NCBI GenBank assembly: GCA_002404795.1 | Contig: DHKK01000192.1 | Location: 1 to 7,576 of the forward strand | Reading direction: 5' to 3' | From: Clostridiales bacterium UBA4696 | GTDB lineage: Bacteria > Bacillota > Clostridia > Oscillospirales > Oscillospiraceae | DNA: 7,576 bases | In this document: positions 5,408 to 7,576 of the stretch, piece after piece | Position numbering within the stretch: the first letter of the stretch is position 1 | How the letters are laid out: every line of letters starts with the position of its first letter | The notes under the pieces: generated by a model | The model's database searches: none | Seen by the model: the letters and a program-made list of their open reading frames with translations, nothing else | Told to the model about the DNA's origin: nothing | Translations under genes and position numbers: made by a program

Positions 5408-6394
5408 ATGGAACTGTACAACGAATATGAGCTGATCTCGCACTCCAAACTGGCCGACTGCTCGATGTTCATCGTCGACATGGTCTACCGCCCCATGCAC
5501 CTGCACAAGGAGATGGAGCTGTGCTACATCCTGAGCGGCACCTGCCGCGTCAGCACCGACCGGCAGAGCTTCACCGCCGGGGCCGGCGGCGTTTTGCTCT
5601 TTGACGCGGGCGCGGGCCATGAGATCTGGGCCGCGGGCGCGCCCGCGCGGATCCTGACGCTGCAGCTGTCGCACGGCTTCTGCAGCCGCTTTTATCCGCA
5701 GATCCGCAATGTCCGCTTCGGCTGCCGCCTGCTCTCCGACTGCCTGTCGGAGGACGCGCTGCACACGCTGCAGCAGGCCATGCTGCAGGCGTTTTCCGAA
5801 TACCTGCTCGACTCGCCGCAGGCCATGTTCGCCTGCATGGCGCAGATCCACGCGATCTTCGCGCTCTTATTGCAGGGCGTGCCCTACCGCGTGCTGAGCG
5901 ACACGGAAAACACCACCCAGACGCGCAACGCCGAGCGCATGCACCGGATCCTGCACTATCTTGAGACGCATTACTCCGAGCCCGTTCGCCTCAGCGAGAT
6001 CGCGAAGACCGAGGGGCTCACGCAGACGTACCTGTCACACCTGTTCCGCGAGCAGCTGCATATCCCGTTTCAGGAATATCTGGCCCGGCTCCGGCTGGAG
6101 GCGGCCATGCTGCTGCTGCGCCAGTCCGACACGACGCTGACCGACGCGGCCTATGCCTGCGGCTTCTCCGACCCCAAGTATCTCAACCAGAGCTTTTTGA
6201 AAAACCTCGGCATGACGCCCCGGCAGTGGCTGCAGGAAAACCGCCCCGCCCCCACCGGCGAGGCGCCGTCCAAAGAGGATCCCCGCACGGCCCAGCATAT
6301 CCTGACGCCCGATGAATGCCGGGCGCTGCTGGACGCGTGCGGGATCAAACCGGATCAGACCTTCAGGATCTTCAGCGTTTCGCCGCTGGCGTAG
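5408..6394 (+). CDS. AraC-family transcriptional regulator with cupin sensor domain
   Basis: The protein has 328 aa. The N-terminal half is a cupin-like sensor: RPMHLHKEMELCYILSG (28-44, with His31, His33 and Glu36/38 in the usual positions) followed by a glycine-rich strand (FTAGAGGVLLF, 55-65). The C-terminal half carries two helix-turn-helix units typical of AraC/XylS proteins: LSEIAKTEGLTQTYLSHLFREQL (195-217) and LTDAAYACGFSDPKYLNQSFLKNLGMTPRQW (244-274). A proline-rich tail of about 50 residues (278-328) follows the normal end of the DNA-binding domain. An ATG at 5387 would add 7 residues but has no ribosome binding site; the ATG at 5408 has a weak GGTGA 4 nt upstream and begins MELYNEYE, a plausible domain start. 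The gene diverges from the kinase/mtlD-like operon, which it probably regulates in response to a sugar. Its last 40 bp overlap the convergent oxidoreductase gene. Confidence 0.9.
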   Translation: MELYNEYELISHSKLADCSMFIVDMVYRPMHLHKEMELCYILSGTCRVSTDRQSFTAGAGGVLLFDAGAGHEIWAAGAPARILTLQLSHGFCSRFYPQIRNVRFGCRLLSDCLSEDALHTLQQAMLQAFSEYLLDSPQAMFACMAQIHAIFALLLQGVPYRVLSDTENTTQTRNAERMHRILHYLETHYSEPVRLSEIAKTEGLTQTYLSHLFREQLHIPFQEYLARLRLEAAMLLLRQSDTTLTDAAYACGFSDPKYLNQSFLKNLGMTPRQWLQENRPAPTGEAPSKEDPRTAQHILTPDECRALLDACGIKPDQTFRIFSVSPLA

Positions 6395-7407
6395 GCTTTT
6401 TCCATGATGCGCTGGACGTGGACCGCGTCGGATGCGGGGACGACGAGCGGCTTGCCGTTCAGGATGGAGTCCGAGAAGCTCTCGATCTCGCGGGTGTACA
6501 TGTTGCCGAAATCGCCCGGGATCTCGATGCCCGCGTCGTCCGCGTGCGTCTGCTCGGCCGAGTAGGCCACGTTCTTGTCAATGAACACGGCGTTCAGCTT
6601 GCCGCCGTCGATCTGGCCGATCATCGTGTCGCCCAGCAGACGGCCCTTCGTCCCGAAGAACTCCACGCGCCACTTCGACGCCTCGTCCGGGATGTTGAAG
6701 TTCGACTGCACGACGCACTGCGCGCCGTTTTCCATCCGCATGAGGATGGTGGACGTGTCCTCCACGTCATACTGCGGCTCCGGGAAGGCGATCTTTTCGT
6801 TCATGGACGCGACCTCGGTCACGCGCATGCCGGTGATGTACTCCATCAGGTCGATCGTGTGCACCGACAAGTCCATCATCGCGCCGCCGCCCGCCTTGGC
6901 CTTGCACTGCCGCCAGTTGCCGGGCTCGTAGGGAAGCCAGAGGGTGAACTGCGAATAGCCGGACACGACCGTGCCGATCTTGCCCTCGGCGATGGCCTTT
7001 TTCATGCTCATCACATGTGAGCCGAAGCGCATCATGAAGCCAGCGGCGATCTTCACGCCCTTGCTCTCACAATACTCGATGACCGCCTGGCCCTCGTCGG
7101 ACGTCATGGCCAGCGGCTTTTCGATCAGGATATCCTTGCCGTAGTCGGCGGCCAGCTTCGCCTGCTTTGCGTGCAGGACGATGGGCGTGGCGATATAGAC
7201 CGCGTCGACCTCCGGGTCGGCCAGCAGGTCCTCTTCCTTCGTGTAGCCGCGCTTGGCGCCGTATTTCTGGCGGATCTTCTCGACCTGTTCGGCGTTGATG
7301 TCCATGACGGCGATCAGCTCCGCGTTCTTCGCCAGCATCATCCCCGGGATCGTTCTGCGGTCCGCAATGCCGCCCGCGCCGATGACGCCCCAACGTAATT
7401 TTTTCAT
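6355..7407 (-). CDS. Gfo/Idh/MocA-family NAD(P)-dependent oxidoreductase
   Basis: The 350-aa protein has the two-domain plan of glucose-fructose oxidoreductase/inositol dehydrogenase-type enzymes. The N-terminal Rossmann domain contains GVIGAGGIA (7-15) and the acidic residue after strand 2 (Asp36 in VMDIN), which favours NAD over NADP. It continues with YIATPIVLHAKQAKLA (71-86) and the catalytic-dyad motif EKPLA (96-100, Lys97). The C-terminal domain has GGGAMMDLSVHTIDL (173-187) with the expected Asp179 and His183 active-site pair. These enzymes oxidise or reduce a ring hydroxyl of a sugar, inositol or amino sugar; the substrate cannot be assigned. An upstream ATG at 7521 would add 38 residues unlike the family, and it lies upstream of the predicted promoter. 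The ATG at 7407 has AAAGGAG 8 nt upstream and starts exactly at the Rossmann strand. The gene is monocistronic and convergent with the AraC regulator, overlapping it by 40 bp. Confidence 0.9.
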   Translation of the reverse strand: MKKLRWGVIGAGGIADRRTIPGMMLAKNAELIAVMDINAEQVEKIRQKYGAKRGYTKEEDLLADPEVDAVYIATPIVLHAKQAKLAADYGKDILIEKPLAMTSDEGQAVIEYCESKGVKIAAGFMMRFGSHVMSMKKAIAEGKIGTVVSGYSQFTLWLPYEPGNWRQCKAKAGGGAMMDLSVHTIDLMEYITGMRVTEVASMNEKIAFPEPQYDVEDTSTILMRMENGAQCVVQSNFNIPDEASKWRVEFFGTKGRLLGDTMIGQIDGGKLNAVFIDKNVAYSAEQTHADDAGIEIPGDFGNMYTREIESFSDSILNGKPLVVPASDAVHVQRIMEKAYASGETLKILKV

Positions 7408-7415
7408 ATGTCTCG

Positions 7416-7422
7416 CTCCTTT
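7416..7422 (-). promoter_or_regulatory. Ribosome binding site that decides the oxidoreductase start
   Basis: AAAGGAG on the minus strand, 8 nt before the ATG at 7407, supports the 350-aa form over the in-frame ATG at 7521. Confidence 0.8.
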
Positions 7423-7456
7423 ACAAATCCATAAGCCGCTGTCCGCGGTTACCTTT

Positions 7457-7485
7457 ATTGTACCACACCTCCGCCCCAATGAAAA
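7457..7485 (-). promoter_or_regulatory. Promoter of the Gfo/Idh oxidoreductase
   Basis: On the minus strand TACAAT (7457-7462, 5 of 6) is preceded by TGG, an extended -10 (TGn). It stands 17 nt from TTTTCA (7480-7485, 4 of 6). The leader would be about 42 nt. Apart from the terminal repeat I see nothing else in 7486-7576, which is A/C-rich on the plus strand and without a credible gene. Confidence 0.7.
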
Positions 7486-7542
7486 GAGAATTCCACCCAA
7501 AAACCAAAAATCCAACAACAATCCACAAGTATGCCAGAAAAA

Positions 7543-7576
7543 AGGCTCCCCTTTCAGGCAATGTCATCAACTTAAG
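7543..7576 (-). repeat. Right half of terminal inverted repeat
   Basis: This is the reverse complement of the left end: 22 nt perfect (7555-7576) and 34 nt with three mismatches. It ends in CTTAAG. The inner edge (AAAAAAGGCTCCCCT on the plus strand) diverges from the left copy beyond 34 nt, as expected for two insertions of one repeat in different places. Confidence 0.75.

Noticed and set aside
5216..5851. A 211-codon minus-strand open frame opposite the AraC gene, reaching into the kinase start
   Set aside because: It has no ribosome binding site or motif, and the opposite strand encodes a clear cupin domain.
6306..6325. Hairpin CGCCCG...CGGGCG near the end of the AraC gene as a terminator for the oxidoreductase
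   Set aside because: The stem has only 6 bp and no U tract follows it on either strand; it is within coding sequence.
6381..6401. Small hairpin (CGCC-GCT-GGCG) followed by TAGGCTTTTT as a terminator for the AraC gene
   Set aside because: The 4-bp stem is too weak, and the T run is explained by codons of the opposite gene. It may have slight activity but does not merit a feature.
6316..7020. A 234-codon plus-strand open frame opposite the oxidoreductase gene
   Set aside because: Its composition is that of an antisense shadow, and the opposite strand encodes a complete Gfo/Idh enzyme with intact catalytic motifs.
1..7576. Window as a complete circular element, because both ends read CTTAAG
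   Set aside because: A 6-nt shared palindrome is far too short to show circularity, and no replication, partition or mobilisation gene is present.

Overview
The window is a GC-rich (roughly 60% by eye) piece of bacterial chromosome. It most resembles a high-GC gut Firmicute of the Clostridia, in the Oscillospiraceae/Ruminococcaceae range. The reasons are strong GGAGG-type ribosome binding sites, SigA-type promoters, an ECF vitamin-transporter S component, a YwlG/TIGR01440 protein, and metabolic genes of Clostridia type. The taxonomic call is an inference from gene content. I see no rRNA, tRNA, CRISPR array, phage gene or transposase.

Layout. Bases 1-34 and 7543-7576 are the two halves of an inverted repeat: 22 nt perfect, 34 nt with three mismatches. 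The window therefore most likely ends in two copies of a dispersed repeat. From left to right the genes are: (1) a secreted or membrane-anchored Tim44-like protein with a Ser/Asp-rich linker and a C-terminal zinc ribbon (88-999, minus), with its own promoter and terminator; (2) a minus-strand cluster of two tandem paralogous ECF transporter S components (2273-2803 and 1660-2190) followed by a tightly coupled ywlG-like gene (1111-1656), closed by a strong terminator at 1062-1100; (3) a minus-strand sugar/polyol operon in which a PfkB-family kinase (4237-5244) is followed by a mannitol-1-phosphate 5-dehydrogenase-like enzyme (3001-4215), closed by a terminator at about 2941-2984; (4) a divergent AraC-family regulator (5408-6394, plus); (5) a convergent Gfo/Idh/MocA-family oxidoreductase (6355-7407, minus), whose 3' end overlaps the regulator gene by 40 bp.

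How the genes may work together. The AraC regulator and the kinase-dehydrogenase operon share a 163-bp intergenic region with nearly superimposed candidate promoters, so the regulator probably controls the operon. The simplest reading is a pathway that does not use a PTS: an unphosphorylated polyol or sugar enters by a transporter outside the window, is phosphorylated by the PfkB kinase, and is oxidised by the MtlD-like enzyme to a ketose phosphate. The Gfo/Idh enzyme may add a further oxidoreduction on a related sugar, but it has its own promoter. The two S components would capture a small vitamin-like substrate and use a shared EcfAA'T module encoded elsewhere. About 51 nt containing their promoters was duplicated along with the gene and stays conserved, which is the most striking non-coding signal here.

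No clearly new system (defence, retron, toxin-antitoxin and so on) is visible. The items most worth a second look are the duplicated S-component/promoter unit with its coupled ywlG gene, the kinase plus MtlD pair without PTS genes, and the inverted repeat at the window ends.
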